Origin: an uncultured Methanobrevibacter sp.
GTDB taxonomy: Archaea; Methanobacteriota; Methanobacteria; Methanobacteriales; Methanobacteriaceae
Length of the DNA stretch: 64,000 nt
Reading direction: 5' to 3'
Assembly (NCBI RefSeq): GCF_934746965.1
Contig: NZ_CAKVFS010000001.1
Location: 62,001-126,000, forward strand
Positions 26,746-35,670 of this stretch are shown one piece after another. Position 1 is the first letter of the stretch. Each line of letters starts with the position of its first letter. The notes beneath the pieces were generated by a model. The model saw only the letters and a list, made by a program, of their open reading frames with translations. It ran no database searches and was not told the DNA's origin. The translations under genes were made by a program, and so were the position numbers.

Positions 26746-27177
26746 ATGAAAGATGAAAAGGGATATTTTTATATTATTGATGCATTTTTAGCTATTCTAA
26801 TTTTACTAATTGCTATTTTAATGGTTAATACAATAATTTCTACACCTAATCCTAATTATTCTAATAATGCTTATGATTTTAATTCAGCTCAAGACACAAT
26901 GGAAATATTAAGTGCTAAAGTTAATTTTACAGATAGGGTTTTCTTAGAAGATATTTCTACTATTTTAAGTAACAACCATAATTCAAAACAATCTGTAAGA
27001 GAAGTTTCTAAATTATGTCGTGAAAAATTTGAAAAATTGGATCTTAAAAATTATCAATTTAAGGAAAACAATGTTCTGGGAGGAAAAATATTAGCTAGTT
27101 CTGGAGCATTATGTGAAGATGTTAGTATAGCTAGTCGTAGCTATGGAGATTATGATTACACTTTATATATTTGGTAA
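26746..27177 (+). CDS. pilin-like or single-anchor surface protein
   Basis: A 143-residue protein. A short polar leader (MKDEKGYFYIID) is followed at once by one hydrophobic helix (AFLAILILLIAILMVNTII), the layout of archaeal pseudopilin or class III signal peptides, although no QXSXEY motif is present. The remaining 115 residues are soluble, with Cys85 and Cys116 able to pair. No clear ribosome site precedes the ATG, and a leaderless transcript is possible. The precise family is not recognised. Confidence 0.6.
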   Translation: MKDEKGYFYIIDAFLAILILLIAILMVNTIISTPNPNYSNNAYDFNSAQDTMEILSAKVNFTDRVFLEDISTILSNNHNSKQSVREVSKLCREKFEKLDLKNYQFKENNVLGGKILASSGALCEDVSIASRSYGDYDYTLYIW

Positions 27178-27322
27178 TGTGTTGTTTTCACTTTAAATTA
27201 TTTATTTGTCTTTATTTTTTTATAATGACTTCTAATAATTGTTGTATTTATAAATAGAAAATTTTAAATAAGTTTTAAGTTATATTGCTCATTACAAATT
27301 AAATTTTAATTAGGTGAAAATC

Positions 27323-28267
27323 ATGGCAACTCAGCATTTCGATAAGTTTTTTAAAGGCCTTGGAATAAGTGATGCTTTCAGTTTAATTAATATGATTCCT
27401 TTATGGATGCTTGATATTAATCCAAAACAGCTATTAACTCAAATGGTTAATTTTAATCCTACTGAATTAATGGCAATAGATTTGAAGGCTTATCGTGCAG
27501 ATTTGATTATGGAATTAGATTATATGATTTTAATGTTTGAATTTCAATCGACACATATTTATTTGGATGATAAACGACGATTTAATATTTATACAGCAAT
27601 TAAAGATAGAGCTAGATTTGGTAATAAACCAATATATGTGATTGTATTTAGCACTGTAGAAGACACTCATGTAATTGATTATAAAATTAATCCTGTATCT
27701 AGTTTTAAAATACTGGTAATATCTCTAAAAGATTATAATGCAAGCGAAATTATAAATAATATTGAAATTAAAATAAAAAACAACCAAAAAATAAACCAGA
27801 ACGAATTAATAAATCTTGCATTATCACCATTAATGACAATTGAATCCTCAATGTCTCAACATTTGGAAAAAACAGTGCAAACACTAAATAAACTAAGAAA
27901 ATCCATTAAAGAGAATTCAAAATTTGTATTTACTTTAACTTGGATATTAGTTGACAAATTCATCGAAGATGACGAAACACGACAAAAATTAAGTAATATA
28001 TTAAGTGATAACATGAGATTAATTGAAGAGTTTGGTCAATCAAAATACGAAGCAGGAGAACAAAAAGGTGAAAAAAGAGGTGAAATAAGAGGAATAAAAA
28101 AAGGAATAAAAAAAGGTATAAAAAAGGGTTTTAAAGAAGGATCTGAGAAAAGGAGTTGGGAAATAGCTGAAAATCTATTGAAAGAGGAAGTGCCTTTAGA
28201 ATTAATTTCACAAGTAACTGATGTACCTATAGGAAGATTAGAACTATTCAATAATAATGGAAAATAA
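27323..28267 (+). CDS. Rpn/PD-(D/E)XK transposase-like nuclease
   Basis: A 314-residue protein of the Rpn/PDDEXK_2 type, once labelled putative transposase. The N-terminal nuclease core shows YRADLIMELDYMILMFEFQ, where D, E and the E-F-Q (ExQ) variant match the PD-(D/E)XK site (about residues 55-75). The middle is helical. The tail is a basic run of GIKKG repeats (three near-identical 12-base units from 28091) followed by a short helical end. AGGTGA sets the ATG at 27323. Families of this kind multiply and recombine in genomes; a partial copy of its tail follows at once. Confidence 0.82.
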   Translation: MATQHFDKFFKGLGISDAFSLINMIPLWMLDINPKQLLTQMVNFNPTELMAIDLKAYRADLIMELDYMILMFEFQSTHIYLDDKRRFNIYTAIKDRARFGNKPIYVIVFSTVEDTHVIDYKINPVSSFKILVISLKDYNASEIINNIEIKIKNNQKINQNELINLALSPLMTIESSMSQHLEKTVQTLNKLRKSIKENSKFVFTLTWILVDKFIEDDETRQKLSNILSDNMRLIEEFGQSKYEAGEQKGEKRGEIRGIKKGIKKGIKKGFKEGSEKRSWEIAENLLKEEVPLELISQVTDVPIGRLELFNNNGK

Positions 28268-28280
28268 TATGGGTGTTAAT

Positions 28281-28478
28281 ATGGTTACAATAGAGGAATT
28301 TGGTAAAGAAAAATATGATGAAGGATTTAAAAAGGGAATGAAAGAGGGGATTGAGAAAACAAAATTTAACATAGCTAAAAATCTAATAATAAAAGATGTT
28401 AGTTTATATAATGTTTCTTATGCCTGTGATATTGGTATGGCTACATTAGGTGAATTAAAAGAATCATTGAAGAAATGA
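28281..28478 (+). pseudogene. remnant or mini-copy of the Rpn-type C-terminal tail
   Basis: An open frame of 65 residues (MVTIEEFGKEKYDEGFKKGM...). It matches the tail of the gene just upstream: IEEFGQSKYEAG against IEEFGKEKYDEG, then KKG repeats, then AENLLKEEV against AKNLIIKDV. The nuclease core is missing. An in-frame ATG also exists at 28257, overlapping the previous stop. It is most simply a leftover from duplication, though a small expressed regulator cannot be excluded. Confidence 0.7.
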
Positions 28479-28571
28479 TTCATTTTTATTTTTTTCTAAA
28501 ATCTTCAACTAAAACAGTGCTTTTAAATACTATTAAAATCATAATATTAATTGATAACTATTTTTAATGTA

Positions 28572-28645
28572 GCCCCGATGGTGTAGTTTGGATAACACAT
28601 AGGACTGCGGATCCTATTCCCCGGGTTCAAATCCCGGTCGGGGCA
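28572..28645 (+). tRNA. tRNA-Arg (anticodon GCG)
   Basis: A complete 74-base cloverleaf: acceptor GCCCCGA pairs with TCGGGGC, D-arm GTGT/ACAC, anticodon stem TAGGA/TCCTA with loop CTGCGGA (anticodon GCG), four-base variable loop, and T-arm CCGGG/CCCGG with TTCAAAT. The discriminator base is A and CCA is not encoded. It would read CGC and CGU codons; CGT is a common Arg codon in this window. truD starts 31 bases downstream. Confidence 0.97.
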
Positions 28646-28676
28646 TTGTATAATTTTTTTTAAAATCCGTGATATA

Positions 28677-29939
28677 ATGTTAAATGCTAATACTTATGTA
28701 ACTAATGAAGAAGGGATTGGCGGAACTATTAGAAATCAATATGAAGATTTTTATGTTGAAGAAATCCCTGAGATGACTCCTACTGGTGAAGGACCTAATA
28801 TTTGGATTTGGATTGAAAAGGTAGGTAGAACTACTTTGGATGTTGTTTTAGATATAGCTAGGGATTTACATATTAGTAGGAAAAGAATGGGCTTTGCAGG
28901 AATGAAAGATAAAAAAGCTCGTACTCGTCAATGGATTTGTATATCTAATATGGAATCTGAGGAACAGTTTAATCAGGTTAAAGATTTAGAGGGAACTATT
29001 TATAAAACTGATTTTTTAAAAGTTGTTCGTGGACGTAAAAAACTTAGAATGGGTCAACTAAAAGGAAATAAATTTAGAATTCTTATTCGTGATATTGAGG
29101 ATATTGAAGAAAGTGCTAAAGTAGCTGATAGTATTTTAAAACAATTGGAAGTTACTGGAGTTCCTAATTATTTTGGTTGGCAGAGGTTTGGTAAACCTAG
29201 AACAAATACTCATTTAGTAGGGGAGGCTTTAGTTCAAAACGATTTAAAAGAAGCTGTAAGGAGATATATAGGAAATCCTACAAGTGAAGAACATGAAGAA
29301 AATCAAAAAGCAAGACAAGCTTATGATGATGGTAATTTGGAAGAATCTTTAGAATTAATGAGTAAAGGAATGCGTTATGAAAAAATGATGGTCCGTGAAT
29401 TAATTAAAGATGCTAAAAAAGGACCATTGGATGATAAAGCTTATAAAAATGCATTACATGCACTTCCAAAACCTCTTCAAAGAATGTTTGTCCATGCATA
29501 TCAGTCTTACTTATTTAATGATGCAGTTAGTAGAAGAGTTGCTATGGGGATTAATAAATATGTTGAAGGGGATATTATCATTGATAATGAAGAAAAAATT
29601 GTCTATGATAAAACTCCTGAGGAATATCAGAAATTAATAGATAATTTTGAAGCTAATCCTACTTCTCTGTTATATGGAACTAAAGTGCCTTTTGCTGGTG
29701 GTGAAGTTGGTGAAATGGAAAAATCAGTTTTAGATGGCTATAATTTAACTAAAGAAGATTTTGAAGTTCCTAAAATGCCACGTTTAGGAAGTCATGGTTT
29801 AAGAAGATCTATGAGGATTCAGGTTTGGGATGCTTCAGCTATTCCAACTGATGAAGGAGTTTTAACTGAGTTTTCTATAAATAGAGGTTCTTATGCTACA
29901 GCTGTTTTAAGAGAAGTTATGAAAAAAGATGTTGTTTAG
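28677..29939 (+). CDS. truD: tRNA pseudouridine(13) synthase TruD-like
   Basis: A 420-residue TruD-family pseudouridine synthase. Motifs are EDFYVEEIP near the N-terminus, the catalytic Asp in FAGMKDKKARTRQW (about residues 80-93), NYFGWQRFGKPRTNTH, and the C-terminal LPRLGSHGLRR-type stretch (MPRLGSHGLRR). A central insertion (about 190-270), with HALPKPLQRMFVHAYQSYLFN after it, is normal for the family. It lies right behind tRNA-Arg and may share its transcript. Archaeal TruD relatives modify U13 or nearby tRNA positions; the exact target is not decided by sequence. Confidence 0.92.
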   Translation: MLNANTYVTNEEGIGGTIRNQYEDFYVEEIPEMTPTGEGPNIWIWIEKVGRTTLDVVLDIARDLHISRKRMGFAGMKDKKARTRQWICISNMESEEQFNQVKDLEGTIYKTDFLKVVRGRKKLRMGQLKGNKFRILIRDIEDIEESAKVADSILKQLEVTGVPNYFGWQRFGKPRTNTHLVGEALVQNDLKEAVRRYIGNPTSEEHEENQKARQAYDDGNLEESLELMSKGMRYEKMMVRELIKDAKKGPLDDKAYKNALHALPKPLQRMFVHAYQSYLFNDAVSRRVAMGINKYVEGDIIIDNEEKIVYDKTPEEYQKLIDNFEANPTSLLYGTKVPFAGGEVGEMEKSVLDGYNLTKEDFEVPKMPRLGSHGLRRSMRIQVWDASAIPTDEGVLTEFSINRGSYATAVLREVMKKDVV

Positions 29940-29974
29940 ATTTAAGGAAATTCTTTATTTAATTCTTTAAATCT
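29938..29974. terminator. imperfect hairpin between truD and padR
   Basis: AGATTTAAGGAAATT (29938-29952) and AATTCTTTAAATCT (29961-29974) are near-perfect inverted repeats around an 8-base loop. They begin at the truD stop and run into the end of the convergent padR-type gene, so they could serve both genes. Confidence 0.45.
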
Positions 29975-30366
29975 TCAATTAATTCTTTCCATATTGACTT
30001 TTTGGATAATATATTTATTTTTTCTTTCATTGTTTTAAGGAATAATTCTCCTTTTGGAGTTATTGAATAAACTTTAATATTTTTGTTATTTTGGAGTTCC
30101 CATTCTCCAATAATTATTTCAGATTTTTCTAATTTTTTAAGTATTGGGTAAATTCTACTTGGGTTTGCTTTGTTTACTATTCCAAATTTTATTTCTTCTT
30201 CAAAGAATTCATCTATAGTTTTCATAAGCCCGTATCCGTGTATTTTGCCTTTGGATATTCTCCAGATTATTATGAATCTGGTTAATCCGATTATAACGTG
30301 TTTACTTATGTTTTTGTTTTCTTCGAACATTTCTTCCATTATTGGTTCTAATTTTTTTTCGTCCAT
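29959..30366 (-). CDS. PadR-family transcriptional regulator
   Basis: A 135-residue winged-helix regulator. The PadR pattern is clear: ISKGKIHGYGLMKTIDEFF, then PSRIYPILKKLEKSEII for the recognition helix and wing start, and YSITPKGELFLKTM. A non-standard N-terminal 25 residues (MDEKKLEPIMEEMFEENKN) precede the domain. It is divergent from an ABC-2 type exporter permease. PadR proteins commonly repress adjacent exporters, and the shared intergenic region contains repeated palindrome-like motifs. Confidence 0.88.
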   Translation of the reverse strand: MDEKKLEPIMEEMFEENKNISKHVIIGLTRFIIIWRISKGKIHGYGLMKTIDEFFEEEIKFGIVNKANPSRIYPILKKLEKSEIIIGEWELQNNKNIKVYSITPKGELFLKTMKEKINILSKKSIWKELIEDLKN

Positions 30367-30423
30367 AGTTTCATCCTATTTTATTTTTTATAAAATATTT
30401 CATAAAAAGATTTATATATTATA

Positions 30424-30470
30424 AGAATATATTTCTTATTTAGATATATATCTTATTAGGATATATACTT
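30424..30470. promoter_or_regulatory. candidate PadR operator repeats and promoters
   Basis: The region between padR and the permease holds three related A/T palindromic motifs: AGAATATATTTCT (30424-30436), the perfect dyad AGATATATATCT (30442-30453), and AGGATATATACTT (30458-30470). Starts are spaced 18 and 16 bases apart. A TTTATATA box lies just outside at 30411. The arrangement fits an autoregulated divergent operator. The low-complexity A/T background is the main caution. Confidence 0.5.
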
Positions 30471-30492
30471 AAAAAGTTAGGTGAAAATTAAA

Positions 30493-31683
30493 ATGTTAAA
30501 TAATATATTAAAAATTGCAAAAGCAGATTTTAAAGCTGTATTTCACAATCCTAAACTTGTATTGGCTTTAATTATAATAATGTTAATTCCATCATTATAT
30601 GGATTATGTAATACTGCAGCATTCTGGGACCCTGTAGAATGCTGTGATAATTTAGATTTTGCAATTGTAAATAATGATAATCAGGTTATTGTTCAAAACC
30701 AAGAATATGATTTTGGATCACAAGTTGTTGATAAAATAAATGATGATGATAGTTTTAACTGGGTAACTGTTGATGAAGACGATGCCAGAAAAGGTGTTGA
30801 AAATGGAACATATGTAGCTGCATTAATAATTCCTGAAAATTATTCTCAAACAATTGTTTCAAGTGTAGCTATGGGAACTCCACAACAAGCTGAAATGGAA
30901 TATTTAGTAAATGATAAATTCAGCCCATCAATGGCATCTATAACAAATACAACAGTACTTAAAATTCAAGATAATATTAATAAAGAAATTTTAAATTACA
31001 CAACAAATAATTACACTGACACTGTAAAAATAGTTGAAGATGTTGAAAATCCAAAAGATAACTTTGGAAGTGGTGTTTATCCATTTTATGTTTCTCTTTC
31101 ACTGTGGGTTGGATGTTTAGGAGCTTGTTTACTATTAAGTTTCAAACCTGTTATTGATGGTGAATTCAAAAAAACTGAAATTTTTGCAGGTAAATCAATA
31201 TTATTTATAACAATGGCTATAATACAAGCAGTTTTAGTTGTAATTGGAACATTATTAATGGGAGTTCAAGTTAATAATCCTTTAGAATATTCATTATTCA
31301 TGATATTAGCTAGTGTTGCTTTCATGGTGGTCATGTATTCATTATGTTCATCTTTAGGAAATATTGGTAAAGTTTTGGCTCTGGTATTATTAGTTTTCCA
31401 GGTAGCTGCAACAAGTGGAATTTATCCAATTGAGGTAACAACTGCATTTAGCAATATATTTTTCATGATAAACCCGTATCTTCCTGTAACTTACACTGTT
31501 TTAGGTTTAAGAGAAACATTATTTGGAATTTACTGGCCAAATTTCACTAATGATATTTTAAAACTTTGTATATTTCCAATTGTATTATTTATATTTGGAA
31601 TATTATGTAAATCCTCTAAAACATTAAATAAAATTATAGATAGATTTGATGAAAGTTTACATAACACTGGAATATTTAAATAA
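30493..31683 (+). CDS. ABC-2 / YhgE-Pip-type membrane permease
   Basis: A 396-residue integral membrane protein with an N-terminal helix (about 18-38), a large extracytoplasmic domain (about 40-190), and five or six C-terminal helices (about 195-385). This is the ABC-2 permease/YhgE-Pip fold seen in exporters and bacteriocin-related membrane proteins. No ATPase gene is adjacent. I chose ATG 30493, preceded by AGGTGA, over the GTG at 30481 that lies inside that site. It is divergent from a PadR gene, its likely regulator. Substrate unknown. Confidence 0.82.
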   Translation: MLNNILKIAKADFKAVFHNPKLVLALIIIMLIPSLYGLCNTAAFWDPVECCDNLDFAIVNNDNQVIVQNQEYDFGSQVVDKINDDDSFNWVTVDEDDARKGVENGTYVAALIIPENYSQTIVSSVAMGTPQQAEMEYLVNDKFSPSMASITNTTVLKIQDNINKEILNYTTNNYTDTVKIVEDVENPKDNFGSGVYPFYVSLSLWVGCLGACLLLSFKPVIDGEFKKTEIFAGKSILFITMAIIQAVLVVIGTLLMGVQVNNPLEYSLFMILASVAFMVVMYSLCSSLGNIGKVLALVLLVFQVAATSGIYPIEVTTAFSNIFFMINPYLPVTYTVLGLRETLFGIYWPNFTNDILKLCIFPIVLFIFGILCKSSKTLNKIIDRFDESLHNTGIFK

Positions 31684-31750
31684 TTCTCTTTAATTTTAAG
31701 TAATAGTTCTTATAAAATTATATCAAAGAATTATTACTTAAGTGATTTTT

Positions 31751-32140
31751 ATGATTGACTGTAGAAATATTGCTAAAGGAAAAGATGAAGGGGAATTAAT
31801 AGTAAGTAGTGAACCAATTAGTTTTTTAGGAGGAGTAGATCCTAAAACTGGAATAGTAATAGATCCAAATCATGAACTTAAAGGAAAATCTATTAAAGAT
31901 AAAGTTTTATTTATTCCTGGAGGAAAAGGTTCAACTGTCGGATCTTATGTTATATTTCAAATGAAAAAAAATAATACTGCACCTAAGGCTATCATATGTT
32001 TAAATGCAGAACCAATCATAGCTACTGGTGCCATAATGTCTGATATTCCAATGGTTGACTGTCCTGAAGATGTTAACCAATTAAAAAATGGAGTTTTAGT
32101 TGAAGTGGATGGAGATAATGGTAAAATAGCTATTTTATAA
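31751..32140 (+). CDS. phosphomevalonate dehydratase small subunit (DUF126/aconitase-swivel)
   Basis: A 129-residue swivel-domain protein. The motif FIPGGKGSTVGSYVIFQM and the preceding GGVDPKTG are typical of the DUF126 small subunit that works with an aconitase-like large subunit to dehydrate 5-phosphomevalonate in the archaeal mevalonate pathway. The large subunit is not in the window. GTGAT precedes ATG 31751. The next gene starts 13 bases downstream on the same strand. Confidence 0.85.
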   Translation: MIDCRNIAKGKDEGELIVSSEPISFLGGVDPKTGIVIDPNHELKGKSIKDKVLFIPGGKGSTVGSYVIFQMKKNNTAPKAIICLNAEPIIATGAIMSDIPMVDCPEDVNQLKNGVLVEVDGDNGKIAIL

Positions 32141-32153
32141 ATAAGTGGTTATT

Positions 32154-33377
32154 ATGCAAACTCTGATTAAAAATGTTAATATTTTAAATCCAAATGAAGA
32201 AATTAAAACATCCTGCCAGGTTTTAATTGAAAATAAACATATTAAACAAATAAACACTGGAAAAATACATACTAAAAATAATGTTAAAATTATTGATGGA
32301 AATGATAACTATTTAATGCCGGGTTTCATTGACTGCCATGCACATATTATGGCTAATGGTTTTCATAAAGAAGAAAACATGGCAAATCCTTTAGCACTAC
32401 ATTTTTATAACACAATCCCTCATGGAAAACAAACAATTGATGCAGGAGTTACAACAATTAAAGACTGTGGTCCTGCAGATATTGGAGTTAAAATAGCTCA
32501 AGAAAAAGGTTTATTCATAGCTCCCAAAATGGAAATATCAGTCACTCCATTAATATCAACTGGAGGACATTTTGACTTATTTTTACCATCAGGTTTTGAC
32601 ATGGAAATAATTTACCCCGGATTTCCTAAAGGAAGATGTGATGGAACACTGGAAGTTCTAAAAAAGACCCGTGAAATTAAAAGAGCAGGAGCAAACTTTA
32701 TTAAAGTCATGGCTAGTGGGGGAGTTCTAACAACCAATACCTCTCCAGATTATCCTCAATTTAATACAAAAGAACTTAAAACAATAGTTGATGAAGCTAA
32801 AGTAAATGATTTAAAAGTATCTGCACACTGCCACAGTCTAAAAGGAATGAATAACTGTATAGATGCAGGATTCGATTCTATAGAACATGGAACATTCATA
32901 GATAAAAAAACTTCCAGGAAAATGGTTGAAAACAATGTTAAGCTAGTTCCAACAATGTTGGTCCATGATTTCCTGTATCGTGAAGGCTTTCCACCATGGG
33001 ATAATTATGCAGCTGAAAAAACAGCTAAACTAAAAGAAATAGTTAAAGTTCACAAAGAAAACATAGCTACTGCCTATGAAGAAGGAGTGGAATTGTTAAT
33101 GGGGACAGATAGTGGAGTAATACCTCATGGACATAACTTGGAAGAATTAAATCACTTGGTAGATATTGGAATGAGTCCTTCTGAAGCTATAGCTAGTGGA
33201 ACAATAAAAGCAGCAGAATTTATTAATAAAAAAGATTCATTAGGTAGTGTTAATGAAAATAAAATAGCTGATTTAATTTTAGTTAAAGACAATCCTTTAG
33301 AAAACATTAATATTTTAGCTAATAATGACAATATTCTAAAAGTTATTCAAGATGGAAATCTTGTTAAAAACCTTTAA
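32154..33377 (+). CDS. amidohydrolase-superfamily metal-dependent hydrolase
   Basis: A 407-residue TIM-barrel amidohydrolase of the imidazolonepropionase/prolidase-like group. Metal ligands are visible: FIDCHAH near residue 63, the putative bridging Lys region NFIKVMASGG, HCHSLKG, SIEHG and the catalytic Asp in LMGTDSG. Substrate cannot be told from sequence. It follows the phosphomevalonate dehydratase subunit closely and may be co-transcribed. ATG 32154 is chosen over GTG 32145. Confidence 0.85.
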   Translation: MQTLIKNVNILNPNEEIKTSCQVLIENKHIKQINTGKIHTKNNVKIIDGNDNYLMPGFIDCHAHIMANGFHKEENMANPLALHFYNTIPHGKQTIDAGVTTIKDCGPADIGVKIAQEKGLFIAPKMEISVTPLISTGGHFDLFLPSGFDMEIIYPGFPKGRCDGTLEVLKKTREIKRAGANFIKVMASGGVLTTNTSPDYPQFNTKELKTIVDEAKVNDLKVSAHCHSLKGMNNCIDAGFDSIEHGTFIDKKTSRKMVENNVKLVPTMLVHDFLYREGFPPWDNYAAEKTAKLKEIVKVHKENIATAYEEGVELLMGTDSGVIPHGHNLEELNHLVDIGMSPSEAIASGTIKAAEFINKKDSLGSVNENKIADLILVKDNPLENINILANNDNILKVIQDGNLVKNL

Positions 33378-33524
33378 TTTTTTTTAATAAATGAATCTAT
33401 TATTTTAATTTTACCTTTATTTTTAGCTATTCATGAAAATTTAAATCAAAATAATTATATGTATTTTCAAATATAATTAATAATGAATAATTAAATAATT
33501 CTGTAATTGTTTTATGAAAGTTTC

Positions 33525-34865
33525 ATGGAAAGATTATTGGTGATTTATTGTAATGATTTGGTTGCTGATGCTTCTGCAGCACGTTTTAATGTAACTTGGG
33601 ATCGTACAAGTCCCATGGTTATGAGTGTAAGAGATGAGGTTTACCAAACTATTTTAAGTGGAGAATGTTCTTTTAATTTTGGACGAACGGTAACAGGTGA
33701 TGTAGATAATGTTCGAGCTTTTAATTTTGCATGTTCTGCGAGTTTTTCACCAATAGAACATTATGTAGGTAAAACATTATTCCCAAATTGGAATGATAAT
33801 ACTTCTGCTACTGTGGGTTTAGGTTATATTTTAGAACATGGTGGTTCATTGGAAATTATTCGTGACGGATTTTATACTTTAATTCGTGAAAATAATAGTG
33901 ATGATAAGCTTTTAATTTATGATTCTCAAACAGGTATACTACGAGACCATATTATGAGTATTTATGGTTCTTACTGTTATTCTAATCAACAAGCAGAATG
34001 GGCTTGTGATTTAGCTGAAGAAATCTTAGATAAGTCTAATACTGTTAAGGGATATTTAAATGGTTCATATAATGATTTAAATGGATTATCTGAGTCTTTA
34101 GGTAATTTATTGAAAGGTAGTTTGTTAATGGAAGAATTTGGTGATTTAATTTTAGGTGAAGCATGGAATTCTTTCATGGATGCTGCAACTAAAATTGTTG
34201 AAGGAACTCCTCTAGGTTGTCTTGTTGGTTTGTTAGGCGGTGTTGTAGCTACTGCAACCAGTATGACCTTTGAAGATTATGTTAAAATGTATGTTTCTGA
34301 CCCTAAATTTTGGGCAGGTATTGCAGGAGGTATTTTATTTGATGTAGGGGTAATTGCTACAGTTAGAGGTATTGGCCTTCCATTAGGGATTGGTTTAATG
34401 GGTGCAGGTACTTTATTCACTGCTTATAGTTGTGGGTTATTTGATTTTGATAAAAATGGTAAATATGTTGGAGCTACTAATGAAAATTTAATTTCCTTTG
34501 GTTTTTCTATGGGGCTTAATGTTGTAGGTGCATTTATGGGTGCTGGTGCATTAACTAATACTGCAGTCAAAAGTTTTGGTAAGGATGGTACTAAGTTACT
34601 TGTAAAGAATAATGATAAGGTTATTGTCCGTAATTTCAATGGGGGTTATCATAGAACTGTTTTACATCAATCTACAAAATATATCAAAACTGATAATCCA
34701 AAAAAACCTATAAAAACAGCTACAAGATATGTGATAGATGAAGCATTAGGGGAAACTAATGTTGAAAAAATTATTAAAATATCTGGAATGTATGGAGCAA
34801 GTGTTTTTGAAGATATTGCATGGAGATGGTTTTGGGATCATACTTCTGAATATGGTGTGATATGA
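33525..34865 (+). CDS. orphan ALP trailing module (candidate effector), no signal peptide
   Basis: A 446-residue protein with no signal peptide and no Ig-like repeats. Its first 140 residues match, in order, part of the trailing module of the ALP at 13.5-16.6 kb (FNVTWDRT, FNFACSASFSPIEHYV, LLIYDSQTGIL). Residues about 215-350 are glycine-rich and hydrophobic; DVGVIATVRGIGLPLGIGLM resembles DVGVSVAIIGFTIAFPEFAM near the end of the giant ALP. A polar tail of about 100 residues ends at 34865. The frame extends only to TTG 33507, just after a TAA. It looks like a displaced C-terminal cassette. The stop codon overlaps the start of a small membrane gene (ATGA). Confidence 0.75.
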   Translation: MERLLVIYCNDLVADASAARFNVTWDRTSPMVMSVRDEVYQTILSGECSFNFGRTVTGDVDNVRAFNFACSASFSPIEHYVGKTLFPNWNDNTSATVGLGYILEHGGSLEIIRDGFYTLIRENNSDDKLLIYDSQTGILRDHIMSIYGSYCYSNQQAEWACDLAEEILDKSNTVKGYLNGSYNDLNGLSESLGNLLKGSLLMEEFGDLILGEAWNSFMDAATKIVEGTPLGCLVGLLGGVVATATSMTFEDYVKMYVSDPKFWAGIAGGILFDVGVIATVRGIGLPLGIGLMGAGTLFTAYSCGLFDFDKNGKYVGATNENLISFGFSMGLNVVGAFMGAGALTNTAVKSFGKDGTKLLVKNNDKVIVRNFNGGYHRTVLHQSTKYIKTDNPKKPIKTATRYVIDEALGETNVEKIIKISGMYGASVFEDIAWRWFWDHTSEYGVI

Positions 34866-35020
34866 TGGTTTCGGAGATTAAACTAGCTATATTAGTTATT
34901 TTATCTATTGTATATTTGATGGCATTGATGTATGATAGAATGAATAAGCATCTATCTATTTATACAGTGATTTGGATAGTTTCATTTATTAGTATATTTA
35001 TCATTGTTAAATTCTTTTGA
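34862..35020 (+). CDS. 52-residue two-helix membrane protein, coupled to the orphan module
   Basis: The ATG at 34862 overlaps the TGA of the preceding gene (ATGA). The 52-residue product MMVSEIKLAILVILSIVYLM... has two hydrophobic segments (about 7-23 and 34-52) separated by a charged turn (YDRMNKH). A frameshifted copy lies at 35671-35830. I do not know the family. Tight coupling to an ALP-type C-terminal module makes it a candidate immunity or accessory membrane protein (inference). Confidence 0.65.
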   Translation: MMVSEIKLAILVILSIVYLMALMYDRMNKHLSIYTVIWIVSFISIFIIVKFF

Positions 35021-35224
35021 GTCATGATGTAATGTTGTTTTAGTATACAATTTGACTGTTGATTAGTATTAGTTATAATACATTTAAATGAGGTGCTGTT
35101 TTATTTTATAATTGGGATACTAAATAAATTGGATATGCAGATGTATGGAAGTTAGAGTTAATAGGGTAAAAAATATTTTAATATTTTTTTCCTTGTTTTT
35201 TTTTTAAAATGATGTGGTGATTTT

Positions 35225-35593
35225 ATGGAAGGATTGTTATTAGCATTCATGTTTATTGTATTTTTTGTAATTGTGGTGTTTGGATATGTTTATAATACGT
35301 TTTTAAGATTTAAACAAAAGGGAGGTAATCAATTTTTAAATATATTTATTTTGGTCATGGGCATGTTTGGATTTATGATATGGGGTGGATTTGCTGCTAG
35401 TAGGAATTGGTCGAATGTTCTTCATAGTATGCCTTGGATTAAGCCTTTTGCTATTGTATGTTTAATTGGTTTTTTTGAATTGTCCGCGGGTTGGCTTGAA
35501 ATTATTGAATTTAGGAGGGGAATTCATAGTAAGTTCCATAAGTATCTTGCGGTAATGCTTCTTGTATTGGTTATAATAGTTATAATTTCATAA
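35225..35593 (+). CDS. membrane protein, first of two tandem paralogues
   Basis: A 122-residue integral membrane protein with four hydrophobic segments (about 3-24, 38-57, 70-88, 104-121). GGTGATTTT gives a clear ribosome site before the ATG. The paralogue at 36022 is nearly identical in its first 60 residues and diverges in places afterwards. The family is not recognised. About 205 bases separate it from the small two-helix gene upstream, a spacer that is also duplicated and may hold its own promoter. Confidence 0.8.
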   Translation: MEGLLLAFMFIVFFVIVVFGYVYNTFLRFKQKGGNQFLNIFILVMGMFGFMIWGGFAASRNWSNVLHSMPWIKPFAIVCLIGFFELSAGWLEIIEFRRGIHSKFHKYLAVMLLVLVIIVIIS

Positions 35594-35670
35594 ATGTGAT
35601 GTTTTATGATACATCATTGAAGATATAATTTGGGGAGAACACGAAATTATTTAAATTATGAATATGTGAT

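Noticed and set aside
27323..28478. Complete insertion sequence around the Rpn/PD-(D/E)XK gene
   Set aside because: I saw no terminal inverted repeats or target-site duplication flanking the gene, and this protein family is not a typical mobile-element transposase.
33507..33524. Use of TTG 33507 as the true start of the orphan module
   Set aside because: The TTG directly follows a TAA and lacks a ribosome site; ATG 33525 is at least as good. Neither is strong, which fits a truncated or displaced gene.
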